Below are positions 55,106 through 63,859 of a DNA stretch of 64,000 bases, one piece after another. The first letter of the stretch is position 1, and the number at the start of each line of letters is the position of its first letter. The notes beneath the pieces were generated by a model. The model had not been told where the DNA came from, searched no databases, and saw only the letters and a list, made by a program, of their open reading frames with translations. A program made the translations under genes and the position numbers. Origin of the DNA: Candidatus Saccharicenans sp. (GTDB lineage Bacteria > Acidobacteriota > Aminicenantia > Aminicenantales > Saccharicenantaceae); NCBI GenBank assembly GCA_026414545.1, contig JAOAIU010000060.1, forward strand, positions 62,001 through 126,000. The letters are read 5' to 3'.

Positions 55106-55765
55106 ATTTATCATCGAGAACCTTACCGTCCGGCCAAAGCCAAGGAAAGACCGCACCGGATCAATGAGATGATCAGAGCTCCGGAAATCAGGGTGATTGA
55201 TGAAGACAAGAACCAGCTGGGAATAATGACCGTTCCCCAGGCCCTGGCCCTGGCCAGGGAAAAGGGCCTGGACCTGGTGGAAATCGCCCCCCAGGCCAGC
55301 CCGCCGGTTTGCCGGATCATGGATTATGGAAAGTTCCTCTATGAGCTTCACAAGAAAGAGCATGAAGCCAAGAAACACCAGAAACAGGTTCAGATCAAGG
55401 AGATCAAGTTCAGGCCAAAGATCAGCATCCACGATTACAATTTCAAGATGAAACATGTCCGGCGGTTCATCGAGGAAGGCAACAAGGTTAAGATAACCAT
55501 AATGATAAGAGGCCGGGAAAGAGCCCATCCCGAAATGGCCCAGCAGATCATGGACAGAATCCTGGCCGACGTTTCCGACATCGCCCGCCAGGACGGCGAA
55601 GTCAAGACCCACGATTGGGCCAGCACGGCGTTGATAGTGCCGATCAAAACAGGAGGTAAAGATGCCAAAACTAAAAACCAACAAAGCAGCCAGAAAGAGG
55701 TTCAAGATAACAGCCAGCAAAAAAGTGCTGCACAAAAAAGCCAACAAGAGCCACATTCTGACTAA
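55106..55765 (+). CDS. infC: Translation initiation factor IF-3, starting at AUU
   Basis: IF-3 controls start-codon choice and subunit dissociation. No ATG fits the conserved N-terminus: reading upstream from ATG 55169 gives RPHRINEMIRAPE, the usual IF-3 beginning, continuing to ATT at 55106. That ATT follows AAGGAGGT by 5 nt. AUU is also the start of E. coli infC, where it allows IF-3 to repress its own synthesis. The N- and C-terminal domains are complete (LVEIAPQASPPVCRIMDYGKFL, with MIRGRERAHPEMA). The protein is 219 aa because about 35 Gln/Lys/Ser residues extend into the rpmI region in another frame. Confidence 0.93.
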   Translation: MYHREPYRPAKAKERPHRINEMIRAPEIRVIDEDKNQLGIMTVPQALALAREKGLDLVEIAPQASPPVCRIMDYGKFLYELHKKEHEAKKHQKQVQIKEIKFRPKISIHDYNFKMKHVRRFIEEGNKVKITIMIRGRERAHPEMAQQIMDRILADVSDIARQDGEVKTHDWASTALIVPIKTGGKDAKTKNQQSSQKEVQDNSQQKSAAQKSQQEPHSD

Positions 55766-55862
55766 GAAAGCTGCCAAGAGAATCAGGCAGCTGGGCAAGC
55801 CGGCTGAACTCAGTCCGGCTGACCGCAAAACTGTCAAGAAAATGCTGCCCTATGATTTTTAG
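55662..55862 (+). CDS. rpmI: 50S ribosomal protein L35
   Basis: A 66-aa ribosomal protein beginning MPKLKTNKAARKRFKIT, with the HKKANKSHILTKKAAKRIRQLGK core and LPYDF ending typical of L35. The ATG follows AGGAGG. It overlaps the last 104 bp of infC in a different frame, an unusually long overlap for this conserved pair. Confidence 0.96.
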   Translation: MPKLKTNKAARKRFKITASKKVLHKKANKSHILTKKAAKRIRQLGKPAELSPADRKTVKKMLPYDF

Positions 55863-55915
55863 GCAGACTCTCCAGGCTGACTGTTGACACCATTTTCTAG
55901 AAAGGAGAAGCGCCG

Positions 55916-56272
55916 ATGCCAAGAGTAAAGAGAAGCGCCAAGAAAAGAGCCAGAAGAAAAAAGATATTAAAATTAGCCAAGGGTTACTGGGGAACCAAGA
56001 AAAGCAATTACCGGACAGCCAAGGAGACCGTGGAAAAGGGCCTACAGTACGCTTACCGCGACCGCCGGGCCAAGAAAAGAGATTTCCGCCAGCTGTGGAT
56101 CATCAGAATCAAGGCTGCGGCCGAAGCCAACGGCCTGTCCTACAGCCGTTTCATCAAGGGGCTGAAAGCTCTGAACATCGACCTTGACCGGAAAATACTG
56201 GCAGAAATCGCCGTCTCCGCTCCCCAGACTTTCGCTTTCCTGGTGGATAAGGCCAAACAAGCCCAGGTCTGA
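55916..56272 (+). CDS. rplT: 50S ribosomal protein L20
   Basis: L20 is needed early in 50S assembly and in many bacteria represses its own operon by binding rpmI leader RNA. The 118-aa protein begins [18 protein letters not shown] and has [16 protein letters not shown] and RLWIIRI-like [20 protein letters not shown]. The spacing to rpmI is 53 nt, with AAAGGAGAAG before the ATG. I see no obvious pseudoknot to support L20 autoregulation. Confidence 0.97.
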   Translation: MPRVKRSAKKRARRKKILKLAKGYWGTKKSNYRTAKETVEKGLQYAYRDRRAKKRDFRQLWIIRIKAAAEANGLSYSRFIKGLKALNIDLDRKILAEIAVSAPQTFAFLVDKAKQAQV

Positions 56273-56280
56273 GCGGGGCC

Positions 56281-57315
56281 ATGAGCAGCCTGCTGAAGAA
56301 AATCGACCATTACCGTCAGCTATTCACCGAACAGGTTTCCAGGGTGAAGGAGGCCAGGGAGGTGGAAGAACTGCGCCAGGCCTTCCTGGGCAGAAAAAAA
56401 GGCCACCTGACCTTGCTGTTCGAAGAATTCAAGACCCTGGGGCCGGAAGAAAAAAAGAACGTCGGCCAGATGCTCAACGAGCTGAAGTCAGACATCCAGA
56501 ACAGCCTGGCTGAGATGGAGCAAAAACTAAAAGCTCCGGCCCGGGTGAAACAGCTGGAGGACCTGACCCTTCCCGGCCGGCAGCTTTACTGGGGAGCCCC
56601 CCATCCTATCACTCTGTTCCAGAGGGAAATAGAGAGAATTTTTATTTCCATGGGCTTTTCAGTGGAAGAGGGTCCGGAGATAGAAACAGACTATTACAAC
56701 TTTGAAGCCCTGAATTTCCCGCCGCACCATCCAGCCCGGGACAGCTGGGATACGCTCTACATAAATGACACCCTCCTGCTCAGAACCCACACTTCCCCGG
56801 TACAGATCCGAGTGATGGAAAAAAAGAAACCGCCCATCAGGATCATCATACCGGGAAAGGTTTTCAGGAGGGAGACGCCAGACCCGACCCACCTCCCGAT
56901 GTTCTACCAGGTGGAAGGGTTGGTGGTGGACAGGGGCATAACCTTCGCCCATCTCAAGGGCACCCTGGAATACTTCATCAAGGCCTTGTTCGGAGAAAAA
57001 ATCAAGCTGCGCTTCCGGCCGAGCTTCTTCCCGTTTACCGAGCCTTCGGCCGAGGTGGACATAGAATGCATCGTCTGCGGCGGCCAGGATTCTGCCTGCC
57101 GGGTCTGCGGCGGCAGCGGCTGGAAAGAAATCCTGGGAGCCGGAATGGTCGACCCCCAGGTTTTCAAAAATGTCAACATCGACCCGGAAGTTTATTCCGG
57201 CTGGGCCTTCGGCCTGGGAATAGACCGGACGGCCATGTTCGCCTTCCAGATTCCCGAAATAAGGCATTTTTACGAGAACGACCTGAGATTTTTAAGGCAA
57301 TTTAACCGAAGATGA
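56281..57315 (+). CDS. pheS: Phenylalanyl-tRNA synthetase subunit alpha
   Basis: The catalytic subunit of the (alpha-beta)2 enzyme, 344 aa. The N-terminal coiled coil (1-90) is followed by motif 1-3 regions: FISMGFSVEEGPEIETDYYNFEALN, RTHTSPVQIRVM and FRRETPDPTHLPMFYQVEG, and a Cys-rich insert (CIVCGG, CRVCGGSG) before GAGMVDPQV, common in bacterial PheS. It ends with GLGIDRTAMFAFQIPEIRHFYENDLRFL. pheT begins at the overlapping ATGA. Confidence 0.97.
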   Translation: MSSLLKKIDHYRQLFTEQVSRVKEAREVEELRQAFLGRKKGHLTLLFEEFKTLGPEEKKNVGQMLNELKSDIQNSLAEMEQKLKAPARVKQLEDLTLPGRQLYWGAPHPITLFQREIERIFISMGFSVEEGPEIETDYYNFEALNFPPHHPARDSWDTLYINDTLLLRTHTSPVQIRVMEKKKPPIRIIIPGKVFRRETPDPTHLPMFYQVEGLVVDRGITFAHLKGTLEYFIKALFGEKIKLRFRPSFFPFTEPSAEVDIECIVCGGQDSACRVCGGSGWKEILGAGMVDPQVFKNVNIDPEVYSGWAFGLGIDRTAMFAFQIPEIRHFYENDLRFLRQFNRR

Positions 57316-59354
57316 AGATATCATACTCCTGGCTCAAAGAGTTTGTGAACCTCAACCTCTCCCCACAGGAGCTGGCCAGCTCACTGAACCAGATCGGCCT
57401 GATGGTGGAGTCCATAACCGCGGCGGGTGAAGACACCGTCTTTGAAATAGAAACTTATGCCAACCGGCCCGATACCCTGGGCCACCTGGGAGTAGCCCGG
57501 GAGATAGCCACCCTGCTGGACCTCAACCTGAAGACCAGGAACTGGCCCTTGAAGGAACTGCCCCAGACGACCGCCGAAATGGTGGACATTAACATCCTGG
57601 ACCCCCAGCTCTGCCCACGCTACTGTGGCCTGGTGGTCAAGGGGGTTAAAGTCGGGCCATCGCCAGACTGGTTGAAGAAAAGACTGGAAGCTGTCGGGCT
57701 CAGGCCAATCAACAACGTGGTTGATGTCAGCAATTATGTTTGCTTTTCTCTCGGACAGCCCATCCACACCTTTGACCTCAGTAAGTTAAAGGGCGGCAAG
57801 ATCAAGATCAGGAAAGCCAGAAAGGGAGAAACCATCCGCACCCTCGAGGGAGAAACGGTAGAACTTGACCCCGAAATGTTGGTAATAGCCGACGAATCAA
57901 CCCCGGTAGCCATAGCCGGGGTGATCGGGGGGGAGGAATCGGGAATAACCGAGTCCACCAGCGACGTGTTCATAGAAAGCGCCAATTTCAACCCGGTCTC
58001 AATAAGGCAGACGGCCAAGAAGTTGGGGCTTAGCACCGATGCTTCTTACCGATTTGAACGGGGAGCTGACCCCAATGCTGCCCCGGCCGCGGCCGTCATG
58101 GCTGCTTCCCTTTTGTGCGAATTCGGCGGCCGGGTTTCCAAGGGTCTGCTGGATGTCTATCCGGCCCCCCGCAAGCCCAGAACCGTTACCCTGCGACTGA
58201 GGAGGGTCAATGAGCTTCTTGGCCTGGAAATTGAACCGGAATTCGTGGTGAAGATTCTCACCGGACTCGGCCTGAAACTCAAAGAACAGGGTCCTCAGGT
58301 CTGGACGGTGGAAATTCCCAGCTTCCGGGTCGACCTGGAAAGGGAAGCCGACCTGGTCGAGGAAGTGGCCCGGTTCTATGGTTACGACCGCATACCCAGC
58401 GCCATAACACCGGTCAAATCTTTTGAGCTGCCAGCCGACCGGAAAAGAGACCGGGTCTGGCGACTCAAAGAGGTTCTTTTTCATCATGGTTTTGACGAGG
58501 TCATAAATTTTAGCTTTACCGATCCGGAGAAGGAACAACTGTGGCAGACCGGTTGCCAGCCGATAAGACTTCAGAACCCCATCTCGGCCAAGTTGTCTAT
58601 CCTCAGGACCTCCCTACTCCCCGGCCTGGTTGAGAATGCAGTCTGGAACTTCAACCGGGAAGCGGAAGGCGTCCATATCTTTGAGGTCGGGAATATATAT
58701 TACTGGGAGCAGGAAGAAACTCACCGCGAAAACTTGAACCTGGGAATCCTGACCACCGGCCTGAGGTCGGGCCGAACCTGGAAAGAAACCGAAAAGCAAA
58801 CCGACTTCTATGTCCTGAAGGGAGCGGTGGAAGACATTTGCAACTATCTGGGCTACGAGAACTTTTCCTTCGAGCCGGTGGAGCACCCGTTCTTTGAACC
58901 GGGGCAGGGACTGAGAATCCTGGTTAAGAACGAGCCCGTCGGGTTGCTCGGACTGCTCAATGGCAACCTGGCCAGAAGCTATGACCTGGAACGCCCGGTT
59001 TACTGCGCTGAAATAGATTTGAACGAGCTCCTGCGCAAGCAACCCCGAACTTTCAGCTTCCAGCCGGTCCCCAGGTTCCCGGGCACCAGCCGCGACCTTT
59101 CGTTCCTGGTAGAAGACAGTCTCAACTACCAGCAGATCCAACAGCAACTGCAAAAACTGAACATCCCTTACCTCGAAAACTTCCTGATTTATGACCGATT
59201 TCAGGGAAAGGCTCTGCCCCCGGGGAAGGTCAGCTTTTCCGTCAGATTTTACTTCCGGCATTCAGCCCGAACCCTTCAGACCGAGGAGGTGGACCGGGCC
59301 ATGCAGGAAATAATATCTCAACTTAAATCTACCCTTAAGATTCAGTTGAGGTAA
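57312..59354 (+). CDS. pheT: Phenylalanyl-tRNA synthetase subunit beta, short form
   Basis: PheT completes the synthetase and edits Tyr-tRNA-Phe. The product is 680 aa, about 115 shorter than E. coli PheT (795 aa). The N-terminus MKISYSWLKEFV...LNQIGLMVES passes directly to FEIETYANRPDTLGHLGVAREIA; the EMAP-II-like OB (tRNA_bind) domain that normally lies between is absent. The B3/B4 editing and B5 domains are present (RPINNVVDVSNYV, GASYRFERGADP-like DASYRFERGADP) and the C-terminal anticodon-binding FDX-ACB domain ends the protein (FPGTSRDLSFL). Confidence 0.96.
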   Translation: MKISYSWLKEFVNLNLSPQELASSLNQIGLMVESITAAGEDTVFEIETYANRPDTLGHLGVAREIATLLDLNLKTRNWPLKELPQTTAEMVDINILDPQLCPRYCGLVVKGVKVGPSPDWLKKRLEAVGLRPINNVVDVSNYVCFSLGQPIHTFDLSKLKGGKIKIRKARKGETIRTLEGETVELDPEMLVIADESTPVAIAGVIGGEESGITESTSDVFIESANFNPVSIRQTAKKLGLSTDASYRFERGADPNAAPAAAVMAASLLCEFGGRVSKGLLDVYPAPRKPRTVTLRLRRVNELLGLEIEPEFVVKILTGLGLKLKEQGPQVWTVEIPSFRVDLEREADLVEEVARFYGYDRIPSAITPVKSFELPADRKRDRVWRLKEVLFHHGFDEVINFSFTDPEKEQLWQTGCQPIRLQNPISAKLSILRTSLLPGLVENAVWNFNREAEGVHIFEVGNIYYWEQEETHRENLNLGILTTGLRSGRTWKETEKQTDFYVLKGAVEDICNYLGYENFSFEPVEHPFFEPGQGLRILVKNEPVGLLGLLNGNLARSYDLERPVYCAEIDLNELLRKQPRTFSFQPVPRFPGTSRDLSFLVEDSLNYQQIQQQLQKLNIPYLENFLIYDRFQGKALPPGKVSFSVRFYFRHSARTLQTEEVDRAMQEIISQLKSTLKIQLR

Positions 59355-59364
59355 GGAGGCTAAA

Positions 59365-59625
59365 TTGACATCCGAGCTGGAGCGGATTAAAATACTTGAG
59401 GGCAAGATAACTCAGATTGTGGAGCATTTTTCCCGGCTTTCCCAGGAAAATGCCCGCCTAAAGGACGAACTAAAGCACCTGAAAGCTGATAAGAAGGAGC
59501 TGGAAGAGAAGCTCAGGAAGGCGGACAGCCTGGAAGAAGAGCTGAAGCGCCTGCAGGAAGAAAAAGAAGAAGTCCGAAGCCGGATAGAAGCCCTGATCAC
59601 TCAGATGGAAAAGCTGGGTGTATGA
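59365..59625 (+). CDS. Small coiled-coil protein (ZapB-like)
   Basis: An 86-aa protein that is almost one continuous coiled coil with heptads of Leu and Lys/Glu. It begins at TTG with AAGGAGG upstream. In place and character it fits a ZapB-like cell-division helper; sequence alone cannot confirm homology. The stop overlaps zapA by ATGA, so the two are coupled. Confidence 0.75.
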   Translation: MTSELERIKILEGKITQIVEHFSRLSQENARLKDELKHLKADKKELEEKLRKADSLEEELKRLQEEKEEVRSRIEALITQMEKLGV

Positions 59626-59951
59626 AAGAGAAAATAATTGAGATTGAAATTTTTGGAAATAAATACAGGATCTGCGTCAAAGGAGAAGAAGACGAGAGAT
59701 ACATCGGCCAGTTGACTTCTTTCGTTGACCAGAAGATGCGGGATGTGGCCCTGAAATCGCGGTCTTCGGACGTGGCCAAGATCGCCGTCCTGACCGCCCT
59801 GAACATCGCCGACGAACTGTTCGTATCGGAAAACCGCATCGATCAACTGAGAGAGGCCCTTGGCCGTCTGGAGACGGAACTGGCCAGGATCGAGGATCAG
59901 GTTAAGCAACATGAAAATGATTATGAAACTCTGGAAAAACTCACCCCTTAA
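59622..59951 (+). CDS. zapA: Cell division protein ZapA
   Basis: ZapA bundles FtsZ filaments and connects them to ZapB. The 109-aa protein starts with IEIEIFGNKYRICVKG (the ZapA head domain), contains YIGQLTSFVDQKMRDVA and ends in a coiled coil (IDQLREALGRLETELARIEDQVKQ). Translation is coupled to the upstream coiled-coil gene. The next gene is rny, after a 190-nt gap with structured RNA. Confidence 0.92.
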   Translation: MKEKIIEIEIFGNKYRICVKGEEDERYIGQLTSFVDQKMRDVALKSRSSDVAKIAVLTALNIADELFVSENRIDQLREALGRLETELARIEDQVKQHENDYETLEKLTP

Positions 59952-59966
59952 TGCAGGAGACTTTTT

Positions 59967-60090
59967 ATCTATTTCTTTTGATAGATTAGACTTCGAGTCT
60001 AATTGCGGGATGTTTTCAGAGGGAAAAACCTGTGGCTTCTGCCACGCTCTCAAGGGGCGGAAGCGCTGTACCTTTCCAGAGTGATGGCCT
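59967..60090 (+). ncRNA. Candidate structured RNA in the zapA-rny gap (position often held by 6S RNA)
   Basis: Several hairpins fit this gap: ATCTAT/ATAGAT (59967-59986) and ATTAGACT/AGTCTAAT with a TCG loop (59985-60003) overlap by two bases and cannot form together. Further on, GTGGCTTCTGCCAC can fold and GCTTC/GAAGC can close a larger stem. The slot between zapA and rny is where 6S RNA is found in a number of bacteria. I cannot match the 6S consensus, so this remains a positional suggestion. A 25-codon frame at 60010 is probably chance. Confidence 0.3.
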
Positions 60091-60092
60091 GA

Positions 60093-60133
60093 CCTCACCC
60101 CTGCTCCTTTGGCCCAATGGTCCGGTGAGGAGG
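60093..60133 (+). promoter_or_regulatory. Hairpin that overlaps the rny Shine-Dalgarno
   Basis: CCTCACC (60093-60099) pairs with GGTGAGG (60124-60130). The rny Shine-Dalgarno GAGGAGG spans 60127-60133, so the stem would mask most of it. This suggests control of rny translation by RNA folding. Confidence 0.45.
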
Positions 60134-60140
60134 TTTGACC

Positions 60141-61703
60141 ATGAAGGCCATACTAATCGCGGGAATTCCCCTTTTATCATTAATTCTTCTGTTCTTTATT
60201 TTCCTGATGCTCAAGCGGAGCCGCGGGCTGAAAGGGCTGCTCCGGGCCGAAGCCGAAGCCAAAGAGATACTGGCCAGGGCAGCCGAAGAAGCAGAAAGAA
60301 TAAAAAAGCAGGCTGAGGCCGAGGCCCGAGAAAAGGATGCGGCCAGGCAGGCTGAGTTCGAAGCCCAGACCAGGGAAAAAAAGCGAAAACTGAGCGAGCT
60401 GGAACGAAGGCTGCTCAACAAGGAAGAAGCCCTGGAACGGCGTTATCAGAACCTGGAAAGAAAAGAGAGAGACCTGTCGGCCAAAGAACGCCGGCTTTAT
60501 GGGAAAGAAAAAGAGCTGGAGGCCCTGGAACAAAAAATTACCGAAACCCTGCAGAAACAGACCGAGGAGCTGGAACGCATTGCCGGCCTGACCCAGGAAG
60601 AAGCTCGAAATACCCTTATCAGAAAGATAGAAGACGAGGCCAAGCTGCAGGCGGTCCAGGCTATTCGGCGGGTGGAAGAAGAAACCCGGGAGAAGAGCAG
60701 GGCCCTGGCCCGGGAGATAATTTCCAATGCTATCCAGCGCTCAGCCGCTGAGCATGTGGTCGAGACCACGGTCTCGGTGGTAGACCTGCCCTCAGACGAC
60801 ATGAAAGGCCGGATCATCGGGCGCGAGGGCCGCAACATCAGGGCCCTGGAGATGGCCACCGGCGTTGACATCATCGTCGACGACACCCCGGAGGCGGTTA
60901 TCCTTTCCAGTTTCGACCCCCTGAGGCGAGAGCTGGCCAGGATGGCCATCGAGAAACTGGTAGCCGACGGCCGTATTCATCCGGCCAGGATCGAAGATAT
61001 CGTGGAACAGGTGAAGGCCGAGCTGGAAGAAAAAATCAAGCAGGAAGGCGAAAACACCCTGTACGAGCTCGGCATCCAGAACATGCATCCAGAGCTGATC
61101 AAGCATCTCGGCAAGTTGAAATACCGTACCAGCTACGGGCAGAACGTTCTGCAGCACTCCAAAGAGGTGGCCATGCTGGCCGCCTTGATGGCCAGGGAAC
61201 TGGGGGCTGATGTCAACGTGGCCCTGCGGGCCGGCCTGCTCCATGACATCGGCAAGGCTGTTGACAAAGACTATGAGGGCACCCACACCGAGCTCTCGGT
61301 AGAGCTGACCAAGAAGTACGGTGAATCCGAGGCAGTCATCCAGGCTATTGCTTCTCACCACCGGGATATAGATTTCCCGTCGGTTGAGGCGGTGCTGGTC
61401 CAGGCCGCCGATACCCTGTCAGCCGCCCGACCTGGCGCCAGGCGCGAACTGCTGGAAACCTACATTCAGCGTCTGGAGAAGCTGGAACAGATCGCCACTT
61501 CCTTTGAGGGCGTGGCCAAGGCCTTTGCCCTGCAAGCCGGACGCGAAATCAGGATCATCGTCGACGCCCAGAAAGTTTCTGACGACCGGGCCATGGTTAT
61601 TGCCAGGGACATAGCCCAGAAAATCAAGGATGAGTTAGATTACCCCGGACAGATCAAAGTCATGGTCATCAGAGAGATGAGAGCGGTGGAATATGCCAGA
61701 TAA
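60141..61703 (+). CDS. rny: Ribonuclease Y
   Basis: RNase Y is a membrane-anchored endoribonuclease that starts mRNA decay. The 520-aa protein has an N-terminal transmembrane helix (about 3-23), a long coiled coil (30-200), a KH domain with [19 protein letters not shown] and an HD domain with [10 protein letters not shown] and ASHHRDIDF. The ATG at 60141 is 7 nt from GAGGAGG; a TTG 6 nt upstream is less likely. The end overlaps the YmdB-like gene by 11 bp. Confidence 0.97.
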   Translation: MKAILIAGIPLLSLILLFFIFLMLKRSRGLKGLLRAEAEAKEILARAAEEAERIKKQAEAEAREKDAARQAEFEAQTREKKRKLSELERRLLNKEEALERRYQNLERKERDLSAKERRLYGKEKELEALEQKITETLQKQTEELERIAGLTQEEARNTLIRKIEDEAKLQAVQAIRRVEEETREKSRALAREIISNAIQRSAAEHVVETTVSVVDLPSDDMKGRIIGREGRNIRALEMATGVDIIVDDTPEAVILSSFDPLRRELARMAIEKLVADGRIHPARIEDIVEQVKAELEEKIKQEGENTLYELGIQNMHPELIKHLGKLKYRTSYGQNVLQHSKEVAMLAALMARELGADVNVALRAGLLHDIGKAVDKDYEGTHTELSVELTKKYGESEAVIQAIASHHRDIDFPSVEAVLVQAADTLSAARPGARRELLETYIQRLEKLEQIATSFEGVAKAFALQAGREIRIIVDAQKVSDDRAMVIARDIAQKIKDELDYPGQIKVMVIREMRAVEYAR

Positions 61704-62496
61704 GTTCGGAGTCCTGTTCATCGGAGACCTGATCGGCCGGCCGGGACGGCGGGCCCTGTCCCGATTCCTGCCGGAACTGCGCAAAAAGTACCAGCCAGAC
61801 CTGGTGGTAGCCAACGCCGAGAACGCCGCCGGCGGCAATGGCCTGACCGAAGAAACGGGCAAGGAACTATTTTTCCAGGTGGACGTGCTGACTTCCGGCA
61901 ACCATATCTGGGACAAGAAGGAAGTCCTGAACTACATGGAAAAGGAAAATCGGTTGCTGCGCCCGGCCAACTACCCGGCAGTCAATCCCGGTCGTGGTTA
62001 CTATATCTACCAGAATGAAAAAGGGGTCAAGGCAGCCGTGGTCAACCTCCAGGGGCGGGTCTTCATGGAACCGATTGACTGCCCCTTCCTGACCGCCGAC
62101 CGCCTGCTGGCGGAAATTATCCCGATTACTCCGATAGTTATAATAGATTTTCACGCCGAAGCCACCTCGGAAAAGCAAGCCCTGGGCTGGTATCTCAACG
62201 GCCGGGTGTCGGCCGTCATCGGTACCCACACCCATATCCCGACTGCTGACGAAAGGCTGCTGCCTGGCGGGACTGCCTATATAACGGACGTGGGGATGGC
62301 CGGCGGCCTGAACTCAGTCATCGGGATGAAACCGGAACAGGCCCTGCAGAGATTCCTGACGGCCAGACCGCAACGTTTCGAGCCGGCCACCGACGGCCTG
62401 ATGCTGAGTGCTGTCTATGTTGACATTGACCCGGCCACTGGAAAAGCCTTAAAAATAAAGAGAGAGCTTTTAACTGAGGAGCAGAGTGAAGACTGA
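61693..62496 (+). CDS. YmdB-like metallophosphoesterase (TIGR00282 family)
   Basis: A 267-aa member of the YmdB family; B. subtilis YmdB hydrolyses 2',3'-cAMP and affects biofilm and sporulation choices. Landmarks are [52 protein letters not shown] and [13 protein letters not shown], giving all metal ligands. It overlaps rny by 11 bp and xseA by 11 bp, so all three are translated together. The rny-ymdB pairing is conserved widely. Confidence 0.93.
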   Translation: MPDKFGVLFIGDLIGRPGRRALSRFLPELRKKYQPDLVVANAENAAGGNGLTEETGKELFFQVDVLTSGNHIWDKKEVLNYMEKENRLLRPANYPAVNPGRGYYIYQNEKGVKAAVVNLQGRVFMEPIDCPFLTADRLLAEIIPITPIVIIDFHAEATSEKQALGWYLNGRVSAVIGTHTHIPTADERLLPGGTAYITDVGMAGGLNSVIGMKPEQALQRFLTARPQRFEPATDGLMLSAVYVDIDPATGKALKIKRELLTEEQSED

Positions 62497-63859
62497 GAGC
62501 CTGATTGTCAAGGACCGTGTTTATACAGTCAGCGAGCTGACCCGGGTGGTCCGGCTGGAGCTAGAATCAGCCTTTCCCTTTGTCTGGGTGGAAGGAGAAA
62601 TCTCCAACCTCAGGCAACCGGCTTCTGGTCATTTCTACTTTACCCTCAAGGATGAGAATGCTCAGCTTCGGGCCGTTATGTTTCGTAGCGATGCCAGCCG
62701 TATCCGTTCGGAACTGAAGAAAAATAGCCTGTCGCCCAGTTTCGAGCTGAAAGATGGAATGAAGGTTATCTGCGGCGGCCGGATAACGGTCTATGAAAAG
62801 AGCGGCGATTATCAGCTGGTAGTAGAAAAGCTGGAACCGCGCGGCAAGGGGGCTCTGCAACTGGCCTTTGAACAGCTAAAGGCCAGGCTGCAGGCTGAAG
62901 GCTTGTTCGACCCCAAACATAAGAAAAAGCTTCCGCTGCTACCAAAGAAAATAGGTATCGTGACTTCCCCGACCGGGGCGGCCATTCGCGACATCCTCCG
63001 GATCATCGAACGCCGTTTTAACCGCCTGCATATAATCATCTATCCTTCCCTGGTCCAGGGCGAAGGGGCGGCCCAGAACATTGCCCAGGGCCTGGACTAC
63101 TTCAGTCGCCGGGATGATATCGACGTGGTCATCGTCGGCCGGGGCGGCGGCTCGATCGAGGATCTCTGGGCCTTCAACGAAGAGGTGGTGGCCAGGGCCA
63201 TCTTCAACTGCATGAAAACCAAGCCGGTGATTTCGGCCGTTGGGCACGAGATAGATTTCACCATCGCCGACTTCGTGGCCGACATCAGGGCTTCCACCCC
63301 CTCGGCCGCGGCCGAACTGGTTGTCTCCAAGGAGGAAGAATTCCGGGAGAAAATCGGCAACCTGCTCAACCGCCTCGTCCAGCTCGAAAAATATGGCCTG
63401 GAGAGATTGCGCAGCCGGATTAGCCACCTGACCGAAGAGCACATCATTCAAACTATCAAGTACCGCCGGATGAGCCTCGTCCAGAGGGTGGACGAACTGG
63501 ATACCAGAACCTGGAAGGCCATCCAGACCAGGAAACAGGTTCTGTCCGGCTATAAAAATCGCAGCCAGCAGCTCGGACAAAACATGTGCCACGCGCTGCA
63601 AATCAAGTTGAGCCAGCTGGACGGCCTCTGGCAGCGACTGGCTTCTTCCCTCGACAACCTGTCCCCGCTCAACGTCATCAAGAAAGGTTATACTATCTGC
63701 TGGAAAGCCGGGGGGCTGCTGCCAGTGCAGAAAGCCAGCGAAGTCACGCCCGGCGAGGACATCATAGTTTCCTTCTACCGGGGTGAGCTCGACTGCCGTG
63801 TTAACCGGGTTGACCCCAAGGCTAAGATTGAATCAAAATTCATCAAGGAGAGCCAATGA
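62486..63859 (+). CDS. xseA: Exodeoxyribonuclease VII large subunit
   Basis: XseA with XseB forms ExoVII, which degrades single-stranded DNA from both ends. The 457-aa protein starts at GTG, 11 bp inside the upstream gene. It has an N-terminal OB fold ([29 protein letters not shown]), the catalytic [16 protein letters not shown] and [28 protein letters not shown], followed by a long helical region and a C-terminal domain ([12 protein letters not shown]). It overlaps xseB by ATGA. Confidence 0.97.
   Translation: MKTESLIVKDRVYTVSELTRVVRLELESAFPFVWVEGEISNLRQPASGHFYFTLKDENAQLRAVMFRSDASRIRSELKKNSLSPSFELKDGMKVICGGRITVYEKSGDYQLVVEKLEPRGKGALQLAFEQLKARLQAEGLFDPKHKKKLPLLPKKIGIVTSPTGAAIRDILRIIERRFNRLHIIIYPSLVQGEGAAQNIAQGLDYFSRRDDIDVVIVGRGGGSIEDLWAFNEEVVARAIFNCMKTKPVISAVGHEIDFTIADFVADIRASTPSAAAELVVSKEEEFREKIGNLLNRLVQLEKYGLERLRSRISHLTEEHIIQTIKYRRMSLVQRVDELDTRTWKAIQTRKQVLSGYKNRSQQLGQNMCHALQIKLSQLDGLWQRLASSLDNLSPLNVIKKGYTICWKAGGLLPVQKASEVTPGEDIIVSFYRGELDCRVNRVDPKAKIESKFIKESQ

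Noticed and set aside
60010-60084. A 24-aa cysteine-containing frame (starts MFSEGKTCGFC) in the zapA-rny gap
   Set aside because: It is very short, has no convincing Shine-Dalgarno, and overlaps the hairpin-rich segment, which is better explained as RNA structure.
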